Positions 1 to 9,298 of a stretch of DNA of 52,666 nucleotides are shown in pieces; position 1 is the first letter of the stretch, and the number at the start of each line of letters is the position of its first letter. Position numbers and translations under genes: made by a program. The notes under the pieces were generated by a model that was not told the origin of the DNA, searched no databases, and saw only the letters and a program-made list of their open reading frames with translations. Source of the DNA: an uncultured Prochlorococcus sp. (GTDB lineage: Bacteria; Cyanobacteriota; Cyanobacteriia; PCC-6307; Cyanobiaceae); assembly GCA_902572825.1 (NCBI GenBank), contig CACGHD010000008.1, positions 1-52,666 on the forward strand, in the 5' to 3' direction.

Positions 1-1092
1 TAAAAGAGTGTTATTTTTCCTACTCTGCAAACTTATTCTTGCCCACTTTTCATCCAGAAATCTAAATGAAGCACATTCTCTAAGCAATATCCCCTTATTT
101 TCTAAATATTTTATATTAGGCGACAAGGATTTTTTACTTTCTATTAAAAAAAAGTTGGTTGAAGAGTTATGAACTTTAAGGTTCTCTATTTTTGATAATT
201 TTTCAAATACCCTTTTTTTTTCAATATTTATCCAGCTGTGAATCTGTTTTGTCCACTGTTCATAGAATTTCTTATTACTTAGTAGATCAATTCCGGCTTT
301 AATAGAAAATGAATTTAAAGGCCAAGGATCTCTATTTATTTCCCATTCTTTTAGTATTTTCGATGAGCCAATAACGTAACCTAATCTAAGACCAGGAATG
401 TTGAAGATTTTGGTTAAACTTCTCAAGACTAATAAATTGTCAAATCTTTGAGTTAATGGTATTAAAGATTCTTTCTCTCCATTAGGTGTTATCGATAAGA
501 AAGCTTCATCACAGATAACTAATTTATATTTTTTTACAACTTCCTTCAATGAATTCTTTCCCCATAATTGGCCAGTAGGGTTATGTGGATTAGTTATCCA
601 AATAACATCACCTTTTGGATGCAGAGGAAATGGTTGAGGAAAAATATCATTCCAGTTTTTTGGTAATTCGCAATGTATAAAATTGCTATTCCAACAATTT
701 AAAGATCTTTCATAATCAACAAATGAGGGAGAAGGAATACAACTTATTCCAAATTTGGATGCTTCATAACCTGCCCAGGTTATTAGTTCAGAAGCTCCAT
801 TTCCAGGAAGTATATTGTCTGGATTTATCCCATGAAATTTACCGATTATTTCTTTCAGATCATTCAAGTTTCTCTCTGGGTAATATCTAAATCCAAGATT
901 CTTAATTCCAGCATTTAATGAATCTATTAGTATTTGAGGTGGATCAAAGGGTACTAAAGAGGCACTTGCGTCAATAATTTCAGAGGGTAATAAATTTAAT
1001 TTTTTTGCATTTGCATATACATTCCCTCCATGCTTTAAGTTTGATATTTGCATGGCTAATGTTGAGTAATCATTAGTTTTCGGATTGTTCAT
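1..1092 (-). CDS. cobC: CobC-like class I/II aminotransferase (threonine-phosphate decarboxylase type), C-terminus cut by window edge
   Basis: A PLP-dependent fold-type I enzyme of the histidinol-phosphate aminotransferase/CobC group, which in the cobalamin pathway decarboxylates L-threonine-O-3-phosphate to the aminopropanol-phosphate linker. The reading frame starts at the ATG complementary to 1090-1092 and stays open to base 1, so only the last residues and stop are missing. Visible motifs are LPGNGASELI near residue 85, CDEAFLS near residue 195, and the Schiff-base lysine in SLTKIFNIPGLRLGYVIGS near residue 230. The final visible part resembles the closing arginine region of the fold. The neighbour is pyrD, 17 bases downstream of this start on the same strand side. 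HisC is the main alternative; the CobC assignment rests on the short N-terminus ending in an LKHGGN motif near residue 20. Confidence 0.75.
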   Translation of the reverse strand, partial: MNNPKTNDYSTLAMQISNLKHGGNVYANAKKLNLLPSEIIDASASLVPFDPPQILIDSLNAGIKNLGFRYYPERNLNDLKEIIGKFHGINPDNILPGNGASELITWAGYEASKFGISCIPSPSFVDYERSLNCWNSNFIHCELPKNWNDIFPQPFPLHPKGDVIWITNPHNPTGQLWGKNSLKEVVKKYKLVICDEAFLSITPNGEKESLIPLTQRFDNLLVLRSLTKIFNIPGLRLGYVIGSSKILKEWEINRDPWPLNSFSIKAGIDLLSNKKFYEQWTKQIHSWINIEKKRVFEKLSKIENLKVHNSSTNFFLIESKKSLSPNIKYLENKGILLRECASFRFLDEKWARISLQSRKNNTLL

Positions 1093-1109
1093 TATTCATT
1101 TTCTAATTT

Positions 1110-2279
1110 TTATTTAACCCATTTTAAATCTGATCCAATGGCCTCTTTTATATTAGATAATTGATGTTTATTGAGTTGCTTTAAAATCCCTTCCAGTATA
1201 TTGGGGACTAATTGTGGCCCCTTATATATCCATCCCGTATAAAGTTGAATTAATGATGCTCCAGAACAAATTCTTTCCCAAGCCGACTCTGGACTATCGA
1301 TTCCTCCAACGCCAATTAAAATAATCTTTTTATCAATATTATGAATATGTTTTATTATTTGATTTGCTTTTTTTTGTAGAGGCTTTCCACTTAATCCTCC
1401 ATTTTCTTCAGAAAGTAATAATCCTGTTTGAATGATCTTCCTATTTTCAAGACCTAATCTATCTATGCTGGTGTTAGTAGCAATTATTCCATCGATGTTT
1501 TCCTCGATTATTAATTGGCAAATATCTTCAATATCTTTAAGGCCTAAATCTGGTGCAATTTTTACAAATAATGGTGGACAATTAGGTAAGTTTTTAATTT
1601 CTCTAAGAAGTTCTTTTAGAAGAATTGGATCTTGTAATTTTCTTAGCCCTTCAGTATTTGGAGAACTTACGTTTATTGCTGCGTAATCACAATATGGAAT
1701 TAATAATTTTAGAGAAGTTAAATAATCATCTTTTGCTTGAGATAAACCTGTAATTTTTGACTTCCCGAAATTTATCCCTAAACAAATATTCTTTCTATTT
1801 TTTTTAAACTCAATACCTTGTTCTACAAAGTTTTTAACTAGATTTTCAGCACCATTATTATTGAAACCCATTCTATTTAATGCCGCTTCTTCTTCCGCCA
1901 ATCTAAACAACCTTGGTTTGGGATTTCCATCCTGAGCAAATTTGGTTACTGTACCAAGTTCGGCAAATCCAAAACCAAAATCTTTCCATACATTTGCAGC
2001 ATTTCCATTTTTGTCGAAACCTGCAGCTAAACCAATTGGATTACAAAAATTTATACCACATATGCTCTGAGTTAACCTCTTATCAACTACAGAAAATTCT
2101 TCATTTAGATTTTTTAAGATAGAGGATACTATAGGCCAATTATATTTTCTCGAACTGAATGATAGAAGACTAAGAGATAAATTTGTTAAGTATTCTGCAT
2201 CAATTCCAGAGTCTTTTTTTAATACAGGGGTAATCAAGTTTTTATAAAGATTTTTAAATCCCCCCTTCTGTTCATTCAT
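1110..2279 (-). CDS. pyrD: dihydroorotate dehydrogenase (quinone), class 2
   Basis: Oxidises dihydroorotate to orotate in pyrimidine synthesis, passing electrons through FMN to membrane quinone. The 389-residue length is that of class 2 enzymes, which carry an N-terminal helical membrane-association domain, here residues 1-75. The FMN barrel follows, with PIGLAAGFDKNG at 81-92, NRMGFNN at 135-141, the NVSSPNTEGLRKLQ substrate loop with the expected catalytic serine near 203, and the phosphate-binding GVGGIDS and LYTGWIYKGP motifs near the end. It lies 6 bases downstream of rnhA on the same strand and is probably co-transcribed with it. The stop is 17 bases from the cobC start. The second pyrimidine gene in the window, pyrB, is far away. 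Confidence 0.96.
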   Translation of the reverse strand: MNEQKGGFKNLYKNLITPVLKKDSGIDAEYLTNLSLSLLSFSSRKYNWPIVSSILKNLNEEFSVVDKRLTQSICGINFCNPIGLAAGFDKNGNAANVWKDFGFGFAELGTVTKFAQDGNPKPRLFRLAEEEAALNRMGFNNNGAENLVKNFVEQGIEFKKNRKNICLGINFGKSKITGLSQAKDDYLTSLKLLIPYCDYAAINVSSPNTEGLRKLQDPILLKELLREIKNLPNCPPLFVKIAPDLGLKDIEDICQLIIEENIDGIIATNTSIDRLGLENRKIIQTGLLLSEENGGLSGKPLQKKANQIIKHIHNIDKKIILIGVGGIDSPESAWERICSGASLIQLYTGWIYKGPQLVPNILEGILKQLNKHQLSNIKEAIGSDLKWVK

Positions 2280-2285
2280 AAAAAA

Positions 2286-3005
2286 TTAGGCTTCTTTTTT
2301 TTCTATTATCCAATATTTTTTATCTTTAGGAATCAATCTCCAATTACGCCATTCAAAAAGTGAATATTGTTTTATCTTTAAGTGGTTGTCATCTCCTAAT
2401 AAGCTGTCTAGTTCAGGTGAACTTAACAGGTACTTTTTTTCTGCAAATTTTTGAATTAATTCATTGCGTGAAAATAATTCCTGAATTTCTGCAGGTGCAT
2501 TTTTTTCAAAAAAATCAACTGAGGATTCTACTTTTTTTAAGTTACTTTCTATAGATATACCTTTACTATAATTAGTTGCAATTTTATCAACCCTATCATT
2601 TTGTTTATCCCCGCTATGTCCTTTAACATATTCCATTATTAGGCCATTAATTCTTAATTGATCAATTTTTTGCCATAGATCAAAATTTTGAACTGGTTTT
2701 CCTGAACTTGTTTTCCATCCATTTTTCTTCCAATTAATAATCCATTTTGTATAACCCTCTATGACATATTTACTATCAGTTCTTAGTTTAAAGTTCTCTT
2801 TTAATTTGTAGGTTTTTAATTTCTCAAGAGTTTTTATAGCCGCAGTGAGTTCCATTCTATTATTAGTAGTATTTTGCTCGGAACCACCTATTTCTAATTC
2901 GCTGTTATCGTCAAAAATTATTAAACCGCCCCAACCACCTGGGCCTGGATTACCGCTGCAGGCTCCATCTGTTGCGGCTTCAATCGCAATACTATCACTA
3001 TTCAT
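2286..3005 (-). CDS. rnhA: ribonuclease HI with C-terminal extension
   Basis: Cleaves the RNA strand of RNA-DNA hybrids. The RNase H fold fills about residues 5-150: [17 protein letters not shown] contains the first catalytic aspartate (D13), [10 protein letters not shown] the glutamate (E52), [11 protein letters not shown] the second aspartate, and [15 protein letters not shown] the histidine and last aspartate. The protein is 239 residues, against about 155 in E. coli; the extra 85 residues have no motif I recognise and end in an aromatic, lysine-rich tail. It sits directly downstream of rplL, with a hairpin in the 47-base gap, and just upstream of pyrD. The enzyme assignment is firm; the role of the tail is unknown. 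Confidence 0.94.
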   Translation of the reverse strand: MNSDSIAIEAATDGACSGNPGPGGWGGLIIFDDNSELEIGGSEQNTTNNRMELTAAIKTLEKLKTYKLKENFKLRTDSKYVIEGYTKWIINWKKNGWKTSSGKPVQNFDLWQKIDQLRINGLIMEYVKGHSGDKQNDRVDKIATNYSKGISIESNLKKVESSVDFFEKNAPAEIQELFSRNELIQKFAEKKYLLSSPELDSLLGDDNHLKIKQYSLFEWRNWRLIPKDKKYWIIEKKEA

Positions 3006-3013
3006 AATTTTTG

Positions 3014-3038
3014 AAGCCGATATTAAGGTTATCGGCTT
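3014..3038 (-). terminator. hairpin between rplL and rnhA
   Basis: A perfect 8-base inverted repeat (3014-3021 and 3031-3038) with a 9-base loop lies in the short gap after the rplL stop. It is not followed by a run of U on the minus-strand transcript, so it may be an mRNA processing or partial attenuation site that lowers rnhA-pyrD expression relative to the ribosomal genes. The structure is seen directly; its function is inferred. Confidence 0.35.
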
Positions 3039-3052
3039 GAAAAAATGTACTC

Positions 3053-3448
3053 TTACTTAAGTGTAACTTTACCGCCAGCTTCTTCAATCTCTTTCTTTAA
3101 AGATTCAGCATCTGCTTTGGCAATTCCTTCTTTTACTGTTTTTGGTGCAGATTCAACAAGTGCTTTTGCATCGCCTAGACCTAGACCAGTTGCATTTCTA
3201 ACAACCTTAAGTACTTTGATTTTTGCAGCTGCATCAAAGCTTTCGAGAACTACATCAAATTCAGTTTTTTCTTCAGCAGCGCCACCATCTGCGTCACCGC
3301 CAGCTGCTCCTGGAGCTGCCATTACTACACCTGCAGAAGCTGCGGCAGATACACCAAAAGCCTCTTCAATTTGCTTTACAAGCTCAGATGCTTCTAAAAG
3401 TGATAAAGATTTTAATGATTCAAGAATTTCTTCAGTTTTTGCGGACAT
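3053..3448 (-). CDS. rplL: 50S ribosomal protein L7/L12
   Basis: Stalk protein of the large ribosomal subunit that recruits translation GTPases. The 131-residue sequence has the usual order: an N-terminal dimerisation helix region (residues 1-35), an alanine/glycine-rich hinge (about 36-62), and a C-terminal domain with the conserved [20 protein letters not shown] and KTVKEG segments that bind elongation factors. It is 29 bases downstream of rplJ on the same strand, the standard arrangement, and shares the leader upstream of rplJ. Codons are GC-richer in the alanine hinge than in the surroundings, as expected from composition. Confidence 0.98.
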
Positions 3449-3477
3449 TTTCTTAAAAGTTAATTAGGGTTTTTGAT

Positions 3478-4005
3478 TTAAGATTCTGATTTTTCAGAAT
3501 GTTGTTTAAGTGATCTAGCAAGTCCAGAAGGCACTTCATTGATAGAGATCGCAATTTTTGTTGCTACGCCATTTAGAGCGCCAGCAATTTTTGCCATCAA
3601 TACCTCTTTAGATGGGAGACTTGCAATTTCTTTTATTTCAGAATCGCTTAGAAGTCTGCCTTCAAATAAAGCTCCTTTGGTTTCGGATTTTTTTGTGTCT
3701 TTTTGAAAAGATTGGATAGCTTTTACAGCACCACCAACATCTTCTTTGATTAAGACAAAAGCATTAGTTCCGGTCAGTAAAGATTCAAGATCGTTCCAAT
3801 TACTATCTCCATTAATAGCTTTACGCATTAATGAATTTTTAGTAACTTTGCAAATGCCGTTAGTTGTTTGCAATCTAGATCGCAAATCTGACATTTCTTT
3901 GATAGTTAAACCTTTATAGTCAAGAACTACAGCCATTTCCGAGTCGTTTAATAGAGATTTAATCTCACTAACGATTTGTTGCTTATTCTCTAGTGTTCGG
4001 CCCAT
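3478..4005 (-). CDS. rplJ: 50S ribosomal protein L10
   Basis: Anchors L7/L12 dimers to the 23S rRNA GTPase centre. The 175-residue protein begins [15 protein letters not shown] and has the L10 signature [20 protein letters not shown] near residues 27-46 and [12 protein letters not shown] near 55-66; the C-terminal helix that receives L7/L12 ends with [15 protein letters not shown]. It begins the rplJ-rplL unit, which has its own promoter and structured leader, and is separated from rplA by 190 bases. In bacteria L10 or the L10-L12 complex binds this leader to repress its own synthesis. Confidence 0.98.
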   Translation of the reverse strand: MGRTLENKQQIVSEIKSLLNDSEMAVVLDYKGLTIKEMSDLRSRLQTTNGICKVTKNSLMRKAINGDSNWNDLESLLTGTNAFVLIKEDVGGAVKAIQSFQKDTKKSETKGALFEGRLLSDSEIKEIASLPSKEVLMAKIAGALNGVATKIAISINEVPSGLARSLKQHSEKSES

Positions 4006-4029
4006 TGATGTTTTTTGGATCGTAATTTA

Positions 4030-4120
4030 GGGAGAGCAGGAAATGCGGCAAAGTCCTTTTAAAGAGGCCGCTTTTATTAGATCCAAAAAGAAATAACTTA
4101 AGACGAGTCCTCGGTAGGAA
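4030..4120 (-). promoter_or_regulatory. L10 (rplJ) leader RNA
   Basis: The 190 bases before rplJ contain a structured minus-strand leader. A GCGGC/GCCGC stem pairs 4067-4071 with 4045-4049, and its 3' side includes the GGACUUUGCCGC element; further 5' is CCUACCGAGGACUCGUC (4102-4118), typical of cyanobacterial rplJ leaders as I remember them. The placement between a -10 box at 4180-4185 and rplJ matches the known L10 autoregulatory leader family. Exact boundaries are estimates. Confidence 0.7.
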
Positions 4121-4179
4121 TTAAAAATTTAGAATAACTAAATCAACCTACTTTCTTTGGCCGTATTATTGCACTTTAA

Positions 4180-4185
4180 ATTATA
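4180..4185 (-). promoter_or_regulatory. -10 box of the rplJ-rplL promoter
   Basis: A perfect TATAAT on the minus strand, preceded by TAG, lies 10 bases after the rplA stop and about 175 bases before rplJ, so the L10 leader would be transcribed from it. I see no convincing -35 element, which is common in this group. Confidence 0.55.
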
Positions 4186-4195
4186 CTACAAAGCG

Positions 4196-4903
4196 TTAAC
4201 CTTCAGGTTGGTAATCTTGTACGGCATTTATGTCTAATTGAACCGAAGGCCCCATTGTTGAAGTTACATAAAAAGTTTTCCAATACTTTCCTTTAGCTCC
4301 ACTTGGTTTATTTTTATCAATTGATTCTTGTAAGGTTTTTAAGTTGTCAAATAGAGCCTCTTTTGTGAAACTTGCTTTTCCAAAGCGGACATGAACAATT
4401 CCAGCCTTATCTGCTCTAAATTCGAGCTTACCAGCTTTGAATTCTTTTATTGCATTAGCAATGTCATTAGTTACTGTCCCAGCTTTAGGATTAGGCATTA
4501 AACCTCTAGGTCCTAAAACTCTTCCTAATTTTGCAACCTTTGGCATCATATCTGGAGTTGCAATAAGTAGATCAAACTCCATATTTCCTTTGTTGATGCT
4601 TTCTACAAGATCTTCTTCGCCAAATAAATCTGCACCAGCGGCCTTGGCTTTCGATACATTCTCACCGCTTGTAATTACTGCAATTTTGATGCTTTGGCCA
4701 GTACCATGTGGTAATGCAACAGTGGTCCTTAATTGTTGATCAGTATATTTTGGATCAATACCTAGACGTATATGTGCTTCAATAGTTTCATCAAATTTTG
4801 CATTAGCATTTTCCTTGATAATACTAAGAGCTTCAAGTGGTGCGTAAATGCGATCTTCTATCTTTGTTGATAGAGCCGCCATTCGTTTAGATAGTTTTTT
4901 CAT
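4196..4903 (-). CDS. rplA: 50S ribosomal protein L1
   Basis: L1 stalk protein of the large subunit. The 235-residue length is standard, with [11 protein letters not shown] at the start, the [13 protein letters not shown] strand near residues 58-70, the domain II motif [20 protein letters not shown] near 117-136, NPKAGTVT, and the C-terminal [11 protein letters not shown] segment. It follows rplK by 65 bases on the same strand and forms the secE-nusG-rplK-rplA unit. L1 often represses its own operon by binding mRNA; I did not find a clear L1 target in the rplK leader. Confidence 0.98.
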   Translation of the reverse strand: MKKLSKRMAALSTKIEDRIYAPLEALSIIKENANAKFDETIEAHIRLGIDPKYTDQQLRTTVALPHGTGQSIKIAVITSGENVSKAKAAGADLFGEEDLVESINKGNMEFDLLIATPDMMPKVAKLGRVLGPRGLMPNPKAGTVTNDIANAIKEFKAGKLEFRADKAGIVHVRFGKASFTKEALFDNLKTLQESIDKNKPSGAKGKYWKTFYVTSTMGPSVQLDINAVQDYQPEG

Positions 4904-4968
4904 AATAATATTGGGTGCAAACGGTTATTAACTAACCTCCCCTAAAAAGTGAGAAATTTGTATTGAAC

Positions 4969-5394
4969 TTAATCGGTGATAGAGACGCCCATATTACGAG
5001 CAGTACCCTCAATTACTTTCATTGCTGATTCAACACTAGAACAGTTTAGATCAGGAAGCTTAGTTTTGGCTATTTCTTCTAATTGAGATTTACTTATATT
5101 CCCAACGGAGCCTTTTGCGGATTCACCTGAACCTTTCTCTATACCAGCTGCTTTTGTTATTAAGACGGAGGCAGGAGGTGTTTTTGTGATAAAAGTAAAG
5201 CTTCTATCTTCAAAAACAGAAATCTCGACTGGAATGACAAAACCTGCTTTATCTTGTGTTCTTGCATTGTATTCTTTGCAAAATGCCATGATATTGACAC
5301 CATGTTGTCCTAAAGCTGGTCCTACAGGAGGAGCAGGATTTGCTTTGCCTGCTTGCAAAGCAAGCTTGATAACTGCAACAATTTTTTTTGCCAT
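4969..5394 (-). CDS. rplK: 50S ribosomal protein L11
   Basis: Large-subunit protein at the GTPase-associated centre. The 141 residues match family length, with the proline-rich [21 protein letters not shown] segment near residues 19-39 (the thiostrepton/factor-binding N-domain) and the RNA-binding C-domain ending in [11 protein letters not shown]. It lies between nusG (67 bases upstream) and rplA. Nothing unusual in composition or start. Confidence 0.98.
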   Translation of the reverse strand: MAKKIVAVIKLALQAGKANPAPPVGPALGQHGVNIMAFCKEYNARTQDKAGFVIPVEISVFEDRSFTFITKTPPASVLITKAAGIEKGSGESAKGSVGNISKSQLEEIAKTKLPDLNCSSVESAMKVIEGTARNMGVSITD

Positions 5395-5461
5395 TAGATT
5401 AGAGAATTTAAGCTGGAGTAGAAAATCATAATTTTACTCGATAAACAAGAACAATTAGAAA

Positions 5462-6073
5462 TTAATTTTGTTTATTGATTTGGGAGAATTCTAATTCTAC
5501 AGGAGTCTCGCGCCCAAATATTGAAAGTAATGCTTTTAATTTATTTCTTTCTCCGGAAACTTCTATAACTTCTCCCTGAAAATCCTTAAATGGACCGCTA
5601 GTCACAATGATTCTATCTTTTTCTTCAATATCTAATTTGATTACTGCTTTTTTTTCTGATGCGCGCTTAAAGATTCTATTAACTTCTTGTCTTGATAATG
5701 GTCGAGGTTTGATATGACCTCGCGATCTTCCGCTGCCTCTACCGTCTTCAGCACCAACAAAGTTAATTACATTTGGAGTACTTTTAACAGCCATCATTGT
5801 ATCTTCATCCAAAATCATTCTTACGAGGACGTAACCTGGGAAAACTTTTTCTTCAGTAGTTTGTCTGCTTCCATCTTTTTTTAATTTAATTCCTGGAGTT
5901 TGGGGAATTTCAATCTCAATAATTCTATTATTAACACCTAAAGTTACTGATCTCTGCTCAAGAGTCGCTTTTACTTTTTTTTCACAGCTTGATGCTACTT
6001 GAACTGCATACCATCTTGCGATGCTTGTATTTGCTTTTGAAGAAGCAAGGTTTGTAGTTAATTCATTACTCAT
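5462..6073 (-). CDS. nusG: transcription termination/antitermination factor NusG
   Basis: Binds RNA polymerase and affects pausing, Rho-type termination and ribosome coupling. The 203-residue protein has the NGN domain from ARWYAVQVASSCEKKV (about residue 20) through FPGYVLVRM and TPNVINFVG, and a C-terminal KOW domain with IVTSGPFKDFQGEVIEV. The first 18 residues form a low-complexity extension typical of cyanobacterial NusG. It is 51 bases downstream of secE and heads the ribosomal L11-L1 pair, the near-universal arrangement. Confidence 0.97.
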   Translation of the reverse strand: MSNELTTNLASSKANTSIARWYAVQVASSCEKKVKATLEQRSVTLGVNNRIIEIEIPQTPGIKLKKDGSRQTTEEKVFPGYVLVRMILDEDTMMAVKSTPNVINFVGAEDGRGSGRSRGHIKPRPLSRQEVNRIFKRASEKKAVIKLDIEEKDRIIVTSGPFKDFQGEVIEVSGERNKLKALLSIFGRETPVELEFSQINKQN

Positions 6074-6124
6074 TTTTCTGGAAGCTTAATTAAAATCTTT
6101 ATTAATGGATATTCGGGAGATAAT

Positions 6125-6367
6125 TCAACCAAAAATTTGCGAGGCTGCCCATCCATAGAATCTGCTAACAGAAGCAATTGCTGCAGCAGAAAAAGATACC
6201 ATAATTATAACTGCTACTGATTCGCTAAAAAGTTGTTGTTTGTTAGGCCACACGACAAGTTTAAGCTCATCGTAGGTAGATCTAAAAAAATTATTCTTTT
6301 TTTTAGGCTCTTCAACTTCAGGAGAATCCTTTTTAAGAGGTTCTTTATTAGTAGTAGGACTTGTCAC
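6125..6367 (-). CDS. secE: preprotein translocase subunit SecE
   Basis: Small clamp subunit of the SecYEG channel in plasma and thylakoid membranes. The 80-residue protein has a polar N-terminus rich in K, E and P (1-28), the conserved amphipathic segment FFRSTYDELKLVVWPNKQQ near 27-45, and one membrane helix (about 49-70). This single-helix form is the common bacterial and plastid type. It stands at the head of the secE-nusG-rplK-rplA unit, 61 bases after clpB2. Confidence 0.95.
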   Translation of the reverse strand: MTSPTTNKEPLKKDSPEVEEPKKKNNFFRSTYDELKLVVWPNKQQLFSESVAVIIMVSFSAAAIASVSRFYGWAASQIFG

Positions 6368-6428
6368 AAAATTTTTTTGAAATTAAGCTTTATGCTTTAC
6401 TTTTTATTTTAGCTTATTGATTTACTCC

Positions 6429-9194
6429 TCAGCTAGGTTTGAAAACGATCTCATCTTTTTTAGCAGGGTTAAGTTTAATTGTTATATTTTTTTTATTTTT
6501 AAAGTTATCCTCTAAAAGTTTTGCAGCCAAGGGATTTTCTATTTGTCTTCTAAGTTCCCTGCTAAGTGGCCTAGCACCATATTCAGGTTCGTAAGAATCG
6601 TTTGCAATTTTGTTGATAACTTTTTTGTCTATAGCGATATTTATTTTCTGCTCAAGTAGCAGGTTCTTTAAATCTTCTGTTTGTAGAATGATTATTTTTT
6701 GAAGTTCATCAATAGATAATGGATCAAACTTTACTACTTCGTCAACTCTATTTAAAAATTCAGGTCTAAAAATTGAAGACAATGCATTACTAATTAAATC
6801 ATCTAGAGTTTGTTGATCTTTTTCTAAATTTCCCTCACTTTTAGAAATCTTTTGTGAATACTCCAATATAGATTTACCAGCTAGGTTACTTGTCATAATG
6901 ATTACCGTATTTTTGAAATCTACGGTCCTTCCTTGAGAGTCCGTTAATCTTCCTTCATCTAATACTTGCAAAAGGATATTAAATACTTCTGCATGTGCTT
7001 TTTCTATCTCATCAAGAAGTATTACTGAATAGGGTTTACGTCTTACAGCTTCAGTTAATTGACCTCCCTCTTCATAACCAACATAACCTGGGGGAGCTCC
7101 TAAAAGTCTTGCTACGGCATTTTTCTCCATATATTCACTCATGTCTAATCTTAAAAGTGCGTCTTCTTCATCAAATAAAACTGTTGCAAGAGATTTTGCT
7201 AATTCTGTTTTACCAACACCAGTAGGACCCATAAATAAAAAAGATCCAATAGGTCTTTTAGGACTTTTCATGCCAACTCGAGCTCTTCTAATAGCAGCCG
7301 AAACAGCTTCTATGGCTTTTTCTTGTCCAATAACTTTTTCACTTAGTTCTGTTTCTAGATTGACTAATTTCTTACGTTCATTTGAAACTACTTTAGAAAT
7401 TGGAATACCTGTAATTTTTGATATAACATCTGCAATATCATCAGGTTCAACTTGATATTTAAAAGGGAAATTTCTATTTTTCTTTATTTTATTAAAGTTC
7501 TCTTCGTGTTTTTGTATGTCATTCTCTATTTCACTTAACTCTTCTTCAAGCTTTTCTAAATAATCTAGATCATTTTCAATTTCGCGATTTGATTTATCTT
7601 TAATTTGTTTGATTAGCTTATCTTCTTCTTTCATTAAAATAGATAATTCCTCCATTTCTTCACGTAAATTGTTCCAATTTTCCAAAAGAACGTTCAATTT
7701 TGCCTCTGATTGTTGTCTATTATTCAATAGTTTTTCTTGAGCTTCGATATTTTCTCCTTGCAAATTATTCAATTTTTCATCAATAGAATTAAGTTTGTTT
7801 TCTTGTTGGAGAATGATTTGAGGCATATTATTAGACTCGATTTTCAACTGTGCAGCTGCTTCATCAATTAAATCTATTGCACTATCAGGGAGACATTTAT
7901 CGCTGATATATCTATCGGCCAATTTCGCAGAGTAGTTTACAGCTTCTTCAGAAATTTTTATGCCATGATGTAATTCATAGTTCTTTTTGATCCCTTGTAA
8001 TATTTTTGCGCTTAATTCTACTGAAGGTTCATTAACAGCTATCTTTTGAAAGCAATTATTTAATGCCTGATCTTTTTCAATAGTTTCACGAAATCTCTCA
8101 GGTGTTGTTGTACCGATACATCTAAGTTCTCCTTCAGCTAGTAAAGGTTTTAAGATATTACTGATATCGGTAGAAGATCTGTCAGAACTTAATATTGAGT
8201 GAATTTCATCAATAAATAGAATCATTCCTTGGTTTGGATTATTTAGTTCCTGCATTATTAAACTTAGTCTTTCCTCTAGTTGACCTCTGAATTTGGTCCC
8301 AGAAACTAATGCACCTAAGTCAAGTGAAATAATTTTTAAGTCTTTTAAAGTATCAGGAACTTTTTTGTTTACAATTAATTGAGCAAGTAATTTTGCAATT
8401 GAGGTTTTACCAACTCCAGTATTACCAATAAGTATAGGGTTATTTTTGTTTCTTCTGCAGAGTACCCTCATTAAATTATTGATCTCATTTTCTCTTCCTA
8501 AAACGGGATCCAGTAAGCCTTTTTTAGCTAATTCTGTTAAATCTTTTCCATAAATTGAAAGAGCATTTTCATCTTTTCCAAATTGTTTTTTGGTTTCAAT
8601 TTGAAGTTCACTTTTCGGTAATGGAACAATAGCTTTTTTAAATTTTTCTTCTTTTACAAAAGTCTCCTTAGTCTCGTTGTTTGATTCAAAATTAGATTGA
8701 TTATTTATTTCAATTACATTCCCATAATTAAAAGAATCTTTTGATTGATTAATATTTGGGAAAAACTTTAATTCTTCCTCTAATTTTTCCATGGAAAGGT
8801 TTCCTTCTTCAAAAACATAATTTCCAATTCTTAAATCTCTTCCAAGAGCAATTAGTAAATGAGGGATTTCTATTAATCTCGATCCCCATTGAGTTTTAAT
8901 CTGATTCGCGTTATCTAATAAAATTTCTAAATCTTCTCCGATAGTAAAAATATCTGACTCATTTGTTGGTGTCTCTTCTAAAAAATCTTCTGTTATATCT
9001 AAAACAGTATCTTGGTCGATTGATAATTTTTCAATGAAGGCAAAGAATTCACTTGATGAAAACAATGTATGAATTATGTGTTCAATATTAAATTCGCTAT
9101 GATCCCATTTTTTTGCGGTTTCTTCACCTAATAAAAGAAGATTCCAACTAATATCGCTAAATAGTTCAGGACTGGATGTAAGTGTTTCTCTCAT
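6429..9194 (-). CDS. clpB2: ClpB2-type AAA+ ATPase (Hsp100)
   Basis: A 921-residue Hsp100 with two AAA+ modules. An N-terminal Clp repeat domain (1-150) is poorly conserved; the first Walker A GNTGVGKTS lies near residue 256 with Walker B ILFIDEIHS; a long charged coiled middle domain follows (about 450-570); the second Walker A GPTGVGKTE is near 655 and Walker B VILLDEIEKAH near 725. The coiled middle domain fits a ClpB-type disaggregase rather than ClpC, and I see no clear IGF-type ClpP-binding loop in the second module. Cyanobacteria usually keep a second, divergent ClpB (ClpB2) of this kind. It is divergent from eno across a 262-base region with a strong inverted repeat. Confidence 0.88.
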   Translation of the reverse strand: MRETLTSSPELFSDISWNLLLLGEETAKKWDHSEFNIEHIIHTLFSSSEFFAFIEKLSIDQDTVLDITEDFLEETPTNESDIFTIGEDLEILLDNANQIKTQWGSRLIEIPHLLIALGRDLRIGNYVFEEGNLSMEKLEEELKFFPNINQSKDSFNYGNVIEINNQSNFESNNETKETFVKEEKFKKAIVPLPKSELQIETKKQFGKDENALSIYGKDLTELAKKGLLDPVLGRENEINNLMRVLCRRNKNNPILIGNTGVGKTSIAKLLAQLIVNKKVPDTLKDLKIISLDLGALVSGTKFRGQLEERLSLIMQELNNPNQGMILFIDEIHSILSSDRSSTDISNILKPLLAEGELRCIGTTTPERFRETIEKDQALNNCFQKIAVNEPSVELSAKILQGIKKNYELHHGIKISEEAVNYSAKLADRYISDKCLPDSAIDLIDEAAAQLKIESNNMPQIILQQENKLNSIDEKLNNLQGENIEAQEKLLNNRQQSEAKLNVLLENWNNLREEMEELSILMKEEDKLIKQIKDKSNREIENDLDYLEKLEEELSEIENDIQKHEENFNKIKKNRNFPFKYQVEPDDIADVISKITGIPISKVVSNERKKLVNLETELSEKVIGQEKAIEAVSAAIRRARVGMKSPKRPIGSFLFMGPTGVGKTELAKSLATVLFDEEDALLRLDMSEYMEKNAVARLLGAPPGYVGYEEGGQLTEAVRRKPYSVILLDEIEKAHAEVFNILLQVLDEGRLTDSQGRTVDFKNTVIIMTSNLAGKSILEYSQKISKSEGNLEKDQQTLDDLISNALSSIFRPEFLNRVDEVVKFDPLSIDELQKIIILQTEDLKNLLLEQKINIAIDKKVINKIANDSYEPEYGARPLSRELRRQIENPLAAKLLEDNFKNKKNITIKLNPAKKDEIVFKPS

Positions 9195-9260
9195 AAACTA
9201 TAAAAACTATAGTTGATTATTAATTAATATTCTAAATAGGATCTGCATTAATAATCATCC

Positions 9261-9298
9261 AATAATTTTCAAATTGTAAGATGAATTTGAAAATTATT
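9261..9298. repeat. perfect 15-base inverted repeat between clpB2 and eno
   Basis: Arms 9261-9275 and 9284-9298 are exact reverse complements (AATAATTTTCAAATT), with an 8-base loop; the flanking TCATC and GATGA add five more pairs after a bulge. It lies 67 bases upstream of clpB2 and 160 bases upstream of eno. It could be an operator, a hairpin in a leader RNA or a small-RNA terminator. Apart from this repeat I see no gene in 9195-9456. Confidence 0.7.

Noticed and set aside
3045-3467. Plus-strand ORF of 140 codons over rplL
   Set aside because: Antisense shadow of rplL; low-complexity S/A/F translation produced by the alanine-rich hinge read backwards.
7141-7455. Plus-strand ORF over clpB2
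   Set aside because: Shadow of the second ATPase domain; serine-rich with no motif.
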